Below, one piece after another: positions 8,664 to 18,369 of a stretch of 64,000 nt of DNA. Source of the stretch: Algoriphagus sp. CAU 1675 (GTDB lineage Bacteria > Bacteroidota > Bacteroidia > Cytophagales > Cyclobacteriaceae); the NCBI RefSeq assembly GCF_029222925.1, contig NZ_JARHUI010000003.1:167621-231620 (forward strand), given 5' to 3'. Under the pieces are notes generated by a model that was not told the origin of the DNA, did not search any database, and was given only the letters and a program-made list of their open reading frames with translations. The position numbers and the translations under genes are program-made. How positions within the stretch are numbered: the first letter of the stretch is position 1; the number at the start of each line of letters is the position of its first letter.

Positions 8664-9683
8664 TTAGTCTTCTATTCCTTCAAACTGACTTGGGTCTAAA
8701 TTGAAGAATCGGACTGCATTGTTAAAGAAAATGTCCCTTTTTTGATCTTCGGAAAGGTAGTTGGCATTTTCGATTACACCAATGGATGTTTCCAAAAGCT
8801 CCGGCCATACCATCAGGTCTGTTCCGTATAGGATTCTTTTTCCAAATCCTGCCTGAACCAATCTTTCTAGATACATGTGGATTTCTTCCAGTGGATAACT
8901 CCAGATGAATCCGGCCAAATCCACATAAACATAAGCATTGGCTCCCATCAAGGCGATCATTTCATCTATCATAGGATAGCCTGCATGCATTACCCAGATT
9001 TTCAATTTAGGATGACGTGCCAGCATGTCTTCCAATAAGAAAGGGTTGCCCATGGATGCACGGTATTTAGGAGAGGTAATGTTAGCCATACCATTTCCAC
9101 CTGTTCCCATGTGAATCCCTACTGGGATTCCAAGTTTCTCAGCTACTCCAAAATACTCATCCAATGACATATCACTTGGAGACATACCTTGGTACTGAGG
9201 TGCCACCTCACCCATGACTTGGTAAAATCCATTGGAGAGGGAATCCTCAAAAGCTTCTACTGTCATTTGTTCGGCATTACTTATTCCCAAGGATGGAATT
9301 ACCCGCTTTGGAGCAGCTGCTTTCCAGCGATGAAGGATTTCTGCATCTCCACTTGCTACAAATGTGATATTCAGTCTTTCGGCAGTTTCCATCAATTTCT
9401 GCTGAAATTCTTCCGTACTTTTTGCCGCCTTCAAGGGACGTGCACAGTCTGTATTGATAAATGATGGGGGAGTCTGCTTGGGGCCACTTCCCGGCATATT
9501 GGAAAGGAACCAAGGACAAAGATCATTTGCAAAATTCGGGTTGATCTGGGAAGCATGCACGTGTACATCGATGATAGGAGCGTGCTTTTTTGCTTCTTGG
9601 GCTTGACTGACTTCAGACAGACCCATTATTCCTAATCCAAAAAGAAGGAATCTTCCATAGGTTGAGAAAAGGTTATTTTTCAT
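8664..9683 (-). CDS. Exported metal-dependent hydrolase, amidohydrolase_2 (COG2159) family
   Basis: 339 residues from the ATG at 9683, chosen because it opens a good signal peptide (MKNNLFSTYGRFLLFGLG to SQAQ); an in-frame ATG at 9725 would add 14 polar residues. IDVHVHAS near residue 40 is the HxH metal motif. A middle VGIHMGTGG and WVMHAGYPM supply further histidines, and LYGTDLMVW carries the conserved late Asp. The family covers decarboxylases and hydrolases such as ACMSD and gamma-resorcylate decarboxylase. Export to the periplasm is less usual for it. Substrate unknown. Confidence 0.8.
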   Translation of the reverse strand: MKNNLFSTYGRFLLFGLGIMGLSEVSQAQEAKKHAPIIDVHVHASQINPNFANDLCPWFLSNMPGSGPKQTPPSFINTDCARPLKAAKSTEEFQQKLMETAERLNITFVASGDAEILHRWKAAAPKRVIPSLGISNAEQMTVEAFEDSLSNGFYQVMGEVAPQYQGMSPSDMSLDEYFGVAEKLGIPVGIHMGTGGNGMANITSPKYRASMGNPFLLEDMLARHPKLKIWVMHAGYPMIDEMIALMGANAYVYVDLAGFIWSYPLEEIHMYLERLVQAGFGKRILYGTDLMVWPELLETSIGVIENANYLSEDQKRDIFFNNAVRFFNLDPSQFEGIED

Positions 9684-9835
9684 TGGTTTTGAATTGATTT
9701 GGCCTAATCTAATCAATTGTGTCATTATGAAAAAATAAAGAATGACAAAGTGCTTTAACTAGATATAAACAGTTTGGGAGTTAAGATTTTGGAAAAGATT
9801 GATCCATGTATTTACCTAGCCGAATTGCTCCAGCT

Positions 9836-9877
9836 AAATAAAAAGGGGTAGATGATTTCATCTACCCCTTTTTATTT
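9836..9877 (-). terminator. Terminator of the RND efflux operon (bidirectional)
   Basis: An uninterrupted 20-bp complementarity (9836-9855 with 9858-9877) has a GC-rich core (GGGGTAGATGA) flanked by A and T runs. It lies just beyond the outer-membrane channel gene, in the gap before the amidohydrolase. Confidence 0.88.
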
Positions 9878-9894
9878 TATTGATGGATTTAAGC

Positions 9895-11334
9895 TCAATT
9901 CCATCCGCCTCCCAGGGCCTTGTACAGCTGTACATTGGCTTGTAATCGTGAAGCTTTCAAATCAGCCAGTTCTATGGCGGATTCCAAAGTTCTGCTTTGG
10001 GCATTAATGACCTCCAGATAATTGGCGTAGCCTACAGAAAAGAGGGTATTGGAATGCTCAATGGATCTCTCCAAGACCGAAACTTCGTATTGTTTCATCT
10101 TCAGCTGTTGATCATAGGTCTCCATCTGGTTGACCAAATCCAATACTTCCAGATAGGCATTCAGCGTTTTTTTCTCGTATTCCAATAAGGCAATCTGCTG
10201 GTCTGCCTTGGCGATTTCGTACAATGAGCGAATTTCTCTCCTGTTGAATATCGGTGCAGTGATACCGGCACCCATTTGGTAAACGCCGGAGGCTGGGTTT
10301 AGAAATAGTTTTCCAAAATCAAAAGCATTAAACCCTGCCAGACCAAATAGATTAAAGGAAGGGTAGAAGGCTGCTTTTGCTCTGTTTACATCTGCATTGC
10401 TGGCTCTCAACTGGAACTCAGCTTCTTTGAGATCAGGCCTGTTTTGGATCAGATCGGAAGGTAATCCAGCTTGTATTTTCTCCTGAATAGTGATGGCACT
10501 GTCAAGATCCATTCGCTCCATGGAAAAGTCCAGGGAACCAATCAAGCGGGCAAGGTTGTATTCAGCACTTTTCAATTCCCGGTTTTTGGCCTGCAATTGC
10601 GCACGGGTATTCAATACCAAGGCTTCAAACTGATCAATTGCCAACTGATTGGCTTTACCTCCTTCCTTCAGTTCTATGATCAATTGAAGGGCCAACTCCT
10701 GGAGCCGGATGTTTTCTTCCAATACCTCAAGCTCTTTATCTAAAGCTAATAGGCGGTAATAATTTGTCGCCACTTCAGCTACCAAATAGGTGCGAACATG
10801 CTTACTCATTTCCTCTGAGGCCAGCATCCTGGATACTGCCGCTCTTTTTTGGTTTCTGAGTTTTCCCCATACATCTAACTCCCAGGCAAATTGAGCCCCA
10901 AGCATAAAGTCCCGATAGGGGTCTGGGAGTTTTTTATCCTCACCAATATTTTCCGAGAAGTTAGTGTCAAAATTCCCCACACCATCCATAGTGTATTCTC
11001 CAAATTTCCTTTTGGAAGCACCGGCATTTAGGGAAATTGAAGGAAATACCCCCATTCTTGCCCTTGACATCGCAGCCACGGAAGCTTGGATTTTTTGAAG
11101 AGCGATCTGATTATCCTGATTATTGTCCAAGGCAGTGCGAATGAGGTTTTTCAAGTACTCATCCTTAAAATAACTTTCCCATTGGACCTGGGAACTGTTC
11201 ACTAAGGAATCACTCTCCAAGCCTTGGTATTGGTTTGGTAAATAAATTCTGTTTTCAGGTTTGTCAACTTGCTGAATCTTGCATCCGGCAAGAATCAGGA
11301 AGGACAGCAGACTGATTAGGACTTGTCTTTTCAT
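9895..11334 (-). CDS. Outer-membrane efflux channel lipoprotein (TolC/OprM/NodT family)
   Basis: 479 residues. A lipobox ILAGC puts the acylated Cys at 18. Two repeats of long amphipathic helices follow, as in OprM (first about 60-260, second about 270-475), with the conserved GLPSDLIQNRPDLKEAE segment near 295-310 typical of the NodT subgroup. Trimers form the outer-membrane duct and periplasmic tunnel. The ATG overlaps the stop of the RND pump gene (ATGA), making it the last gene of the adaptor-pump-channel operon. Confidence 0.93.
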   Translation of the reverse strand: MKRQVLISLLSFLILAGCKIQQVDKPENRIYLPNQYQGLESDSLVNSSQVQWESYFKDEYLKNLIRTALDNNQDNQIALQKIQASVAAMSRARMGVFPSISLNAGASKRKFGEYTMDGVGNFDTNFSENIGEDKKLPDPYRDFMLGAQFAWELDVWGKLRNQKRAAVSRMLASEEMSKHVRTYLVAEVATNYYRLLALDKELEVLEENIRLQELALQLIIELKEGGKANQLAIDQFEALVLNTRAQLQAKNRELKSAEYNLARLIGSLDFSMERMDLDSAITIQEKIQAGLPSDLIQNRPDLKEAEFQLRASNADVNRAKAAFYPSFNLFGLAGFNAFDFGKLFLNPASGVYQMGAGITAPIFNRREIRSLYEIAKADQQIALLEYEKKTLNAYLEVLDLVNQMETYDQQLKMKQYEVSVLERSIEHSNTLFSVGYANYLEVINAQSRTLESAIELADLKASRLQANVQLYKALGGGWN

Positions 11335-14300
11335 AGATCTATCACCGGGCTATGTTTCAATTGATTTTGTCTTTTTTCTTTTTTGGCTCTCAGATGGCTG
11401 TCTATGGTTTCAAATACTACATACAAGCCGGGGATTAGGAATACTCCAATGAGTGTTCCGATGAGCATTCCCCCTGCGGCGGCAGTTCCGATGGTCCGGT
11501 TTCCAATCGCTCCAGCACCGCTGGCTATAGTAAGCGGGATCAAACCACAGATAAAGGCAAAGGAGGTCATCAAAATAGGTCTCAAGCGTTCTACTCCTCC
11601 TTTGATTGCACTTTGTAAAATTGACATGCCTTTTTGCCTGTTTTGGATGGCGATTTCAATGATGAGGATTGCATTTTTCCCCAATAACCCGATCAGCATC
11701 ACCAGGGAAACCTGGGCATAGATATCATTTTGCAATCCAACCAAGTAGAGAAAGAAATAGGATCCGAATATCCCGGCAGGAAGCGATAAAATCACCGGAA
11801 GTGGCAGCATATAACTTTCATATTGTGCTGCGAGCAGCAGGTATACGAACACCAAACAGATCAGGAAAATATACACTGCCTGATTGCCAGAGGCGATTTG
11901 CTCTCTCGTGATCCCGGACCAGTCAATGGAAAATCCTCTTGGTAATATTTGAAGAGAGACTTCTTCCACAGCTTTGATCGCATCCCCGGAGGAATAGCCT
12001 GGGGCAGCTTCACCGGAAACCAAAGCCGAACTGAACATATTGTATCGGGTCAATTGCTCTGGGCCATATACCCGTTCCAAACTGATGAAGTTGGAGTATG
12101 GAACCATTTCCCCTTCCTTGTTTTTGGCATACATATTCAGAAGAGACTCCGGAGAGGTCCTGTATTCAGGGGAGGCCTGGATCATCACCTTATACATTTG
12201 TCCATATCGGATAAAATTTGAAGCATAAAAACTACCGATATAACTCTGCAGGGTTTCCATGGACTCCTGAACAGACACACCCAGTTTAGCGGCTTTGTCA
12301 TGATCCACACTGATCAAAAACTGAGGGAAAGTTGGGTCAAAATTGGTGAATACCTCTTCCAACTCAGGTCTTTCATTGAGAGCCTTGACAAATTCCTCGG
12401 TCACCTGGGCCATATTGTCCAAATCCCCTCCGGAACGATCCTGAAGTCTTAATTCAAAACCGGATGCATTTCCAAATCCCGGAACTGGCGGAGGTGCGAA
12501 AAACTGAATATCAGCACCCTTTATATGGCTGGTGCGTTCCGTGTAGTCCCTGATCAGCTCATTGACGTCTTTATCCCGCTCATCCCAGGTCTTCAGGTTG
12601 ATCATCCCCATACCGTAGGAAGCACCGGCTGTTTCTGTAAGCAAACTGTAACCCGCCAAGGTAGATACAGTTTCTACTTCATTGAGCGGAAGCAAAGCAG
12701 CCTGTACCTGATCCATGATTTCTGTAGTCCGATCAACGGTGGCTCCGGGAGGAGCCGTTACATTCACGTAAATCATGCCTTGGTCCTCATTGGGGATAAA
12801 GCCAGTTGGCACAATTGAAATCATCCCATAGGTCAGAATAAAGAATACGACCAAAATTCCAAAGGTCAGGCCTCTTCTCCCGGCGATTCTGTTGATTACC
12901 TGGGAGTATTTTCCTGCCAGGGAATCATATCGTGCATTGAAGCCATTAAAGAAGCGCTGCATCAAGCCTTTCTTTTGATTGGGCTCATGGGAAACCGGCT
13001 TTAGCATCATGGCACATAGGGCAGGAGAGAGGGTCAGTGCATTGATTCCAGAAATCACAATGGCTATGGCCAAGGTCAGGGAAAACTGCCTATAAAATAT
13101 CCCTACAGGTCCGGAAAGGAAGCTCACAGGTACAAATACTGCAGACATCACCAAGGTAATGGCCACGATCGCTCCACCGATTTCCTTCATGGCCTCAATA
13201 GTGGCATCAAAAGCATTCAGGTGCAAATCATGCATTTTCACGTGTACTGCTTCTACCACTACAATGGCGTTATCCACCACAATACCAATCGCCAAAACCA
13301 AGGCAAAGAGGGTCAGCAGATTGATGGAGAAACCGAAGAGCTGCATAAAAAACAGGGTCCCCACCAAAGAAACCGGAACCGCTATAGCCGGAATCAAAGT
13401 TGATCTGAAATCCTGAAGGAAAAGGAATACAACAATAAATACCAACAGGAAGGCCTCAATCAGGGTCTTGATCACCTCATAAATAGAAGCATCCAGAAAT
13501 CTGCTCACGTCATAGGAAACATTGTATGACATACCTGGAGGGAAGGAAGTCCCTTCCAGTTCATCCATTTTCTCTTTGATATTGGCGATTACTTCCCGGG
13601 CATTGGAACCCGGTCTTTGCTTGAGCATGATGGATGCAGATGGACGGCCATCCGTCATCGACATCATATTGTAGTCCAATGCATCAAATTCAATATCGGC
13701 CACATCCTTCAGCTTCAGCAAGGAGCCATCCGGAAGGGCTTTGAGTGTAATGTTTCTATATTCCTCTTCCTCATTGAATTTACCTGTGTACTTCAATACA
13801 TATTGAAGTGCCTGAGGATCCCGGTCTGAGGATATTCCGGATTTTCCCGGAGCAGCTTCCACGTTTTGGTTCTGTATGGCTTCGGTGACATCCTGAGGGG
13901 AAATATCATAGGCAGCCAATCGATCGGGTTTCAACCACACCCGCATGGCATAATCCTTCATACCCATGATTTCGGCAAAACCCACACCGTCAATTCGCTT
14001 CAGTTCGGGTAGGATATTGATGTCAGCGAAATTGTATACAAATTTTTCATCCTGAGCCGGATCGGAAGTGATAAGATTCAGGTACAAAAGCATGGAATTA
14101 ACTTCCTTTTCAGTCATTACCCCTGCACGGATTACTTCTTCCGGAAGTTCATCGACTACTGTGGCTACTCGGTTTTGTACGTTTACCGCTGCCTGATCGG
14201 GATCGGTACCCACCTGGAAAACAATGGTGATCAAAGTAATCCCTTCGTTGGTATTTACTGAATACATATACTCCATCCCGGGTACTCCATTAATCGCACG

Positions 14301-14498
14301 CTCAAGAGGTGTAGCGACTGCCTTTGCCAAAACTTCCGCATTGGCTCCGGTATACTTGGCCGTCACCGTCACAGAAGGAGGAACGATATCCGGAAACTGG
14401 GTAATAGGCAATGAAGTCAATGCCAACAATCCCAAAAGGGTAATAAAAACCGAGATGACCGTCGAAAGAATCGGTCTCCTGATAAATAACTCAAACAT
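11331..14498 (-). CDS. RND multidrug efflux transporter, HAE1 family (AcrB-like)
   Basis: 1055 residues, full AcrB length. It starts FELFIRRPILSTVISV, and the first helix, two large periplasmic loops and twelve predicted membrane helices fit the family. In the proton-relay helix, IGIVVDNAIVVVEAVH has D409 and N410 where AcrB has two aspartates (407 and 408). The lysine in MLIGLLGKNAILIIE corresponds to AcrB K940. It should pump hydrophobic compounds out, driven by the proton gradient, with the adaptor encoded 27 bp upstream and the channel overlapping downstream. Substrates cannot be read from sequence. Confidence 0.95.
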   Translation of the reverse strand: MFELFIRRPILSTVISVFITLLGLLALTSLPITQFPDIVPPSVTVTAKYTGANAEVLAKAVATPLERAINGVPGMEYMYSVNTNEGITLITIVFQVGTDPDQAAVNVQNRVATVVDELPEEVIRAGVMTEKEVNSMLLYLNLITSDPAQDEKFVYNFADINILPELKRIDGVGFAEIMGMKDYAMRVWLKPDRLAAYDISPQDVTEAIQNQNVEAAPGKSGISSDRDPQALQYVLKYTGKFNEEEEYRNITLKALPDGSLLKLKDVADIEFDALDYNMMSMTDGRPSASIMLKQRPGSNAREVIANIKEKMDELEGTSFPPGMSYNVSYDVSRFLDASIYEVIKTLIEAFLLVFIVVFLFLQDFRSTLIPAIAVPVSLVGTLFFMQLFGFSINLLTLFALVLAIGIVVDNAIVVVEAVHVKMHDLHLNAFDATIEAMKEIGGAIVAITLVMSAVFVPVSFLSGPVGIFYRQFSLTLAIAIVISGINALTLSPALCAMMLKPVSHEPNQKKGLMQRFFNGFNARYDSLAGKYSQVINRIAGRRGLTFGILVVFFILTYGMISIVPTGFIPNEDQGMIYVNVTAPPGATVDRTTEIMDQVQAALLPLNEVETVSTLAGYSLLTETAGASYGMGMINLKTWDERDKDVNELIRDYTERTSHIKGADIQFFAPPPVPGFGNASGFELRLQDRSGGDLDNMAQVTEEFVKALNERPELEEVFTNFDPTFPQFLISVDHDKAAKLGVSVQESMETLQSYIGSFYASNFIRYGQMYKVMIQASPEYRTSPESLLNMYAKNKEGEMVPYSNFISLERVYGPEQLTRYNMFSSALVSGEAAPGYSSGDAIKAVEEVSLQILPRGFSIDWSGITREQIASGNQAVYIFLICLVFVYLLLAAQYESYMLPLPVILSLPAGIFGSYFFLYLVGLQNDIYAQVSLVMLIGLLGKNAILIIEIAIQNRQKGMSILQSAIKGGVERLRPILMTSFAFICGLIPLTIASGAGAIGNRTIGTAAAGGMLIGTLIGVFLIPGLYVVFETIDSHLRAKKEKRQNQLKHSPVIDL

Positions 14499-14525
14499 AA
14501 GTGCTGGTCTAAGAAATGAGCTTAC

Positions 14526-15713
14526 TTAGCGAATAGTGATAAAATCCTGATACACATCGGCGGCCGCAATGGCCTTGGGTTCTACCTGACTTCCGTCCTG
14601 AACCTGCTGAATGCCTTCATAGACGATTTTGTCTCCTGGCATAAAGCCTTCAGCCAAATAATAATTGCCATAGCGCTGTATAGGCTTGAAGCTTCGGACT
14701 TTGACGGTGTTGTTTTGATCCACCATGTAGACATAGGTGAAGTCCTGAATCTCAAAAGTGGATTTCTGAGGGATCAAAAACACATGCTCCATCTTGGAGA
14801 GCATCTGGATTTTTCCTGATGCTCCATGCTTGATCAGTTGGTTGGGATTAGGGAAGCGTACCCGGAAACCAATTGAACCTGTACCGGATTCAATATCTCC
14901 TTCAGTGGTTTCCAAAATGCCCTTGTTGGGATATTCCTGTCCATCAGAAAGAATCAGGGTCAATTGCTCATTCAGTTCGGAAGCGTCCCCGTTTTCAATC
15001 TTACTCCTCATAAAATGGAGATATTCACTCTCATTGACTTTGTAGTAGGCAAATACAGAGGAGATATCCGTGATAGAAGTCAGGAGGTCGTTTTCAGTAA
15101 CCAAACTTCCAATCTTATGGGGAATTCGGTCTACAATTCCATCGAAAGGAGCTCTCACCGTGGTATAGGAAAGTCCAGTCATAGCTGCCTTGAGCTGGGA
15201 TTCGGCTTGAACAATTTGGGAGTCTGTCACTGCCTTTTTGGATTTAGCGAGTTCGAGCTCGGAAGGGGAAATGATCTTTTTGTCCACCAAAATCTGCAGA
15301 CGCTCCATTTCCACCTTGGCTGCCTGCTGTTCGGCTTTGGCACGCATGAGATTGGCTCGGGCAGAGTTGACCAGTTCATTGAACTCCTCGCTGGAAAGCT
15401 GGAAAAGCTTTTGGCCTTTTTTGACAAACTGGCCCTCATCCACAAAAATCTGGTCCACAAATCCCTCCACCTTGGAACGTATGTCCACAAACTGAATGGC
15501 TTGAATATCACAGATATAGGTTTGTGGAACTTCCACATCCCTAGGCAGGAGTTCCAAAACTGGGATTTCCAGAGCCTGGTTGTTTTTTTTGGCCTTGTTG
15601 GGATTGGACTGGCAGGAAGGCAGACCCAAAACTATCGTCAAAACAAAGAAGAATGCAAATAGAGGATAATAGGTTTTCCATGCAGAAAAACCCACTGTTT
15701 TTTCAGTATTCAT
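14526..15713 (-). CDS. RND efflux periplasmic adaptor (AcrA/MexA-like membrane fusion protein)
   Basis: 395 residues. The N-terminal hydrophobic segment ends LGLPSC, a lipobox-like site (Cys about 34), so it is probably a lipoprotein. The first lipoyl half is at about 70-105 (SKVEGFVDQIFVDEGQFVKKGQ), the alpha hairpin about 105-175 and the second lipoyl half about 175-205 (TTVRAPFDGIVDRIP); beta-barrel and membrane-proximal domains follow. It links pump and outer-membrane channel. First of the three efflux genes; no TetR-type regulator is adjacent, so control is not evident here. Confidence 0.93.
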   Translation of the reverse strand: MNTEKTVGFSAWKTYYPLFAFFFVLTIVLGLPSCQSNPNKAKKNNQALEIPVLELLPRDVEVPQTYICDIQAIQFVDIRSKVEGFVDQIFVDEGQFVKKGQKLFQLSSEEFNELVNSARANLMRAKAEQQAAKVEMERLQILVDKKIISPSELELAKSKKAVTDSQIVQAESQLKAAMTGLSYTTVRAPFDGIVDRIPHKIGSLVTENDLLTSITDISSVFAYYKVNESEYLHFMRSKIENGDASELNEQLTLILSDGQEYPNKGILETTEGDIESGTGSIGFRVRFPNPNQLIKHGASGKIQMLSKMEHVFLIPQKSTFEIQDFTYVYMVDQNNTVKVRSFKPIQRYGNYYLAEGFMPGDKIVYEGIQQVQDGSQVEPKAIAAADVYQDFITIR

Positions 15714-15769
15714 GTGGCAGAAATTTTACTTAGGAATTTTTGAGAATAAGGGCGGGTTAACCCTTTGGA

Positions 15770-16108
15770 TCAAGGCGCGTTGCCCTGAATGGCCGATTTA
15801 AAATACCGGCTAAATGCGTCTGGGCTACTTGCTTGGGAATAGCGAAGGGACAGCTTGCAGGAAAAAAAAGTCCTGCCCAATTCATGAGTTGCTTCTGCTG
15901 CTTCTTTGAAACGCTGTGAGCTAAAATTTTTTAAGGTGGTCCGAAGTAATCGGACATTTAGCTCTATGGGATCTAAATCAACATCCAGGGAGGCAGAGCT
16001 TTTTTCTAGGTAATCTACCCGGACAGGGAAATCCATCTTGGTTTCCGCTGCGCTCAGGCTGGTCGCCCCAACGAACAGTAGAAAAGAAAGAAAGAATAAC
16101 CTGATCAT
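15770..16108 (-). CDS. Small exported protein of unknown function ahead of the efflux operon
   Basis: 112 residues with a signal peptide (MIRLFFLSFLLFVGATSLSAAE). The mature part is about 90 residues, mixed charge, one cysteine and no recognised motif. Its stop lies 56 bp before the adaptor start on the same strand, so it may be cotranscribed with the efflux genes or simply precede their promoter. I do not recognise a family. Confidence 0.6.
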   Translation of the reverse strand: MIRLFFLSFLLFVGATSLSAAETKMDFPVRVDYLEKSSASLDVDLDPIELNVRLLRTTLKNFSSQRFKEAAEATHELGRTFFSCKLSLRYSQASSPDAFSRYFKSAIQGNAP

Positions 16109-16415
16109 AATTGGCTTAGAATTAAGGTCCTTTTCAAATGGACCTAATACACAGTGACTAATTAGCGACTCAAATAAAGCTTCAAATTAGAAATGGAGTA
16201 CAAAACTGTTAAAGAATCTTTAATGATTGTCCAATAATTCTGTTGAGTGGTTTTTTTTCAGGGTAAGCATTTTGAAGTTTTTAATGAAATGGGTGTTTGC
16301 TTAAACTCATTGTGAAGAAGGATTTCAAAATTAAGAGAATGATAATATGGGACTCATCCATCCAAAAACCAGTCTTTTTAAACGGTTGAAAATGAAGCTG
16401 TTTTAGCTTTTCTTT
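16109..16415. other. Intergenic region upstream of the small exported gene and efflux operon
   Basis: AT-rich with no credible gene. It must hold the promoter for the leftward gene at 15770-16108 and the end of the hydrolase transcript. Near 16390-16408, AAGCT and AGCTT can form a weak 5-bp hairpin with a pyrimidine-rich flank, too weak to call a terminator. Confidence 0.4.
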
Positions 16416-17405
16416 TTATCTACTCAAGGCAATCTCCACCATTTCCTCAAAGGTTTGTTCCTGATTTAGCCAGTCCTGAGCACTAACAGGGTCTTCTCTG
16501 TACTTGAGCCTAGTAAACACATGAAGAGAGGAATTGACCATATGGATATTCATTTGACTCTTAGGGGAAACTCCTTGGTAGATTAAGACGGCACTGGCAG
16601 GGTCAGCACTTGGGTCCTGTGTGGATTTATAGACTGTCAAGTATGTTCCCGCGGGAAGTTCTATTCCTTTTTGAAGATCTAGACGGACTTTTTTGATGAC
16701 CTCCTGGAGTTCCTGCAAGGTTTTATACGGCCTAAAGGTGTACCAATAATTTTTTTCACCTTCTGTATTTTCGGATTCAGTGTATCCCACCAGGGGACCT
16801 AGCACGCCGATCAAAGGAAGAATCTTGTCAGAGGGTAGCACGATGGGATCTACCATGAATACACTTTTGGGAGGGATTTTATCCCTGAAATAGCCGGCGG
16901 CAATGGCTTCCAGAATCAATGCTCCTCCTGTTGAGGAACCCACCAAATGCAAATTGGTATAGCCTGCATCCAAAAGAGCCTCATACTCATCAAAAATCGC
17001 CTGCTGCCAATCTTCCCATTTTGCAGACTTAAAATCCGAATAGCTGCGACCATGTCCTCCGAGTAGTACTCTGGAAGTGAAATAGGCATCTGTATCTTCT
17101 GACCAATCTATAAATTCCGACCATTCGAAAGTGCTGGCGCTATAGCCATGGCATAGGATAAATACCGGACGGGAGGCTTCCTCTGCAGTAGGATTGGGAT
17201 GGCGTAGGGAAGTCAAATAGCTTTCTGGATTTAAAAGGGAAGGATCAAAAATCACTTTGCCGTCTAAAAGTTCATCTGAGATCTCAGAAGGATCACCACA
17301 GGACCCAAGGAAAAGTCCCAAAAACAGGATCATGCTCATTCCAATGCTATTTCTCAAAAAGCCAAAGGAAATCATTTTCAGATAGGGGAGTAGGTTGGTT
17401 TTCAT
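16416..17405 (-). CDS. Lipoprotein alpha/beta-hydrolase
   Basis: 329 residues. A long N-terminal hydrophobic stretch ends FLGSC (Cys36), a lipobox, although the lead is long and an internal Met at 11, 23 or 25 could be the true start. The fold is alpha/beta hydrolase: ILCHGYSAS is the oxyanion strand-turn, LVGSSTGG the nucleophile elbow with S158, and VDPIVLPSDK and NSSLHVFTRL fit the acid and histidine positions. Likely an esterase or lipase-like enzyme held at a membrane. The ATG overlaps the stop of the upstream small barrel gene (ATGA), so the two are coupled. Confidence 0.8.
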   Translation of the reverse strand: MKTNLLPYLKMISFGFLRNSIGMSMILFLGLFLGSCGDPSEISDELLDGKVIFDPSLLNPESYLTSLRHPNPTAEEASRPVFILCHGYSASTFEWSEFIDWSEDTDAYFTSRVLLGGHGRSYSDFKSAKWEDWQQAIFDEYEALLDAGYTNLHLVGSSTGGALILEAIAAGYFRDKIPPKSVFMVDPIVLPSDKILPLIGVLGPLVGYTESENTEGEKNYWYTFRPYKTLQELQEVIKKVRLDLQKGIELPAGTYLTVYKSTQDPSADPASAVLIYQGVSPKSQMNIHMVNSSLHVFTRLKYREDPVSAQDWLNQEQTFEEMVEIALSR

Positions 17406-17953
17406 CTCAAAGGGTAGAAAAAGTTGAGCTGTGCAAAGGTGGGATATAGGGTGCCCGGACCCTTCTCACCATTTCCGGAAATGATATTGTAGCCTAAGGC
17501 AAGATTGACTTTCACTTGATAGGGCGATGCCCATTCCAGTCCTGCCGTGACGGATAGTAATGGGGAACGCTGGTCCAAGACCTTAAAATCCGGAGATTCA
17601 TAATCTGCCTTAAAATATCCGGTCCCCAAGCTGAAGAATGGGCGAAGTTGGTGGTCCTTCTTTAGGTAATAAGCCAGCCAAATCTGGTAATTGTCCTGCT
17701 TGATGGCATTCGAACCTAGGGCAGAACCCAGGCGACTACTGATAAAGCCAATTCCCAAGTAGAGTCTTTTTGGGGCGATGCTATCCGAGGAGAACTGGGC
17801 CACAATCCCATTTTCGAAGTAAAGGCCAAAAGCTTTTTGACTTCGAAGTCCCAAGTCTACATGATACTGCTGGGCATAGGATTCTTCTGGGTGCAAGAAA
17901 AGAAGCAAACCCAGGCAGAGCGCAAGATATTTGAGGGTGGTTCGTATCATCAT
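17402..17953 (-). CDS. Small outer-membrane beta-barrel-like protein
   Basis: 183 residues: a signal peptide (about 1-27, ending ESYAQQ) followed by alternating strands rich in aromatic and small residues, such as VDLGLRSQKAFGLYFENG, and a terminal LNFFYPLR consistent with an 8-stranded barrel. It resembles small OmpW- or PagL-like barrels only in size; no catalytic His-Ser pair is evident. Translationally coupled to the lipoprotein hydrolase downstream, so the two may act on the same surface lipid or glycan; that is inference. Confidence 0.6.
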   Translation of the reverse strand: MMIRTTLKYLALCLGLLLFLHPEESYAQQYHVDLGLRSQKAFGLYFENGIVAQFSSDSIAPKRLYLGIGFISSRLGSALGSNAIKQDNYQIWLAYYLKKDHQLRPFFSLGTGYFKADYESPDFKVLDQRSPLLSVTAGLEWASPYQVKVNLALGYNIISGNGEKGPGTLYPTFAQLNFFYPLR

Positions 17954-18369
17954 TCCAAAAAGACTAGAAATAAGGTGCTATTCCCAGCAAAGGAATAGCG
18001 TTCTGATTTATAGAAATTTACACTTTTCTTTTCGAAAGTCCTTTCGCTGAGGAAAGGATTTTTTACTTGTCAAAACTGTCTGTTTTTTATGATGAAAATC
18101 ACTTGGGATACTGCGTTTTACTAATTTCAAAATGTCTGTAAGCATCTAAATTTCAGAGGGTAATGAATGATTATTGGTTGATTTGAACTTCGTTTAATTG
18201 GAGGAGTAGAGTGGAATAAAAGCGAAACTTTTTGGCAGAGTTTGTACCGGGATTTTCTTATCAAACAATTACCAAATTATATGGCTACAGGGGCTGGGAT
18301 TTCCATGATCCCAGAATTTTGAGTGTCTCTTTCTAATGCATTCTTAAAACACGATTATCCCAATTCATT
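17954..18369. other. Divergent intergenic region with an isolated hairpin
   Basis: It separates the leftward barrel gene from the rightward paralogue cluster and should hold both promoters. A terminator-like hairpin is at 18039-18064. The last about 70 bp before the first paralogue resemble the region before the third paralogue (shared TTCTTAAAACA, then an ATGAAACG start), so the duplicated unit includes upstream DNA. Confidence 0.55.
18039..18064 (+). terminator. Isolated terminator-like hairpin
   Basis: TCCTTTC (18039-18045) pairs with GAAAGGA (18052-18058) over a 6-nt loop and is followed by six T. It sits about 300 bp ahead of the first paralogue with no gene in front of it, so it could end a short leader or small RNA. 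Confidence 0.4.

Noticed and set aside
14964..15662. A 232-codon frame opposite the efflux adaptor gene
   Set aside because: Fully inside the adaptor on the other strand, with no recognisable motif; the adaptor's lipoyl and hairpin domains are unambiguous.
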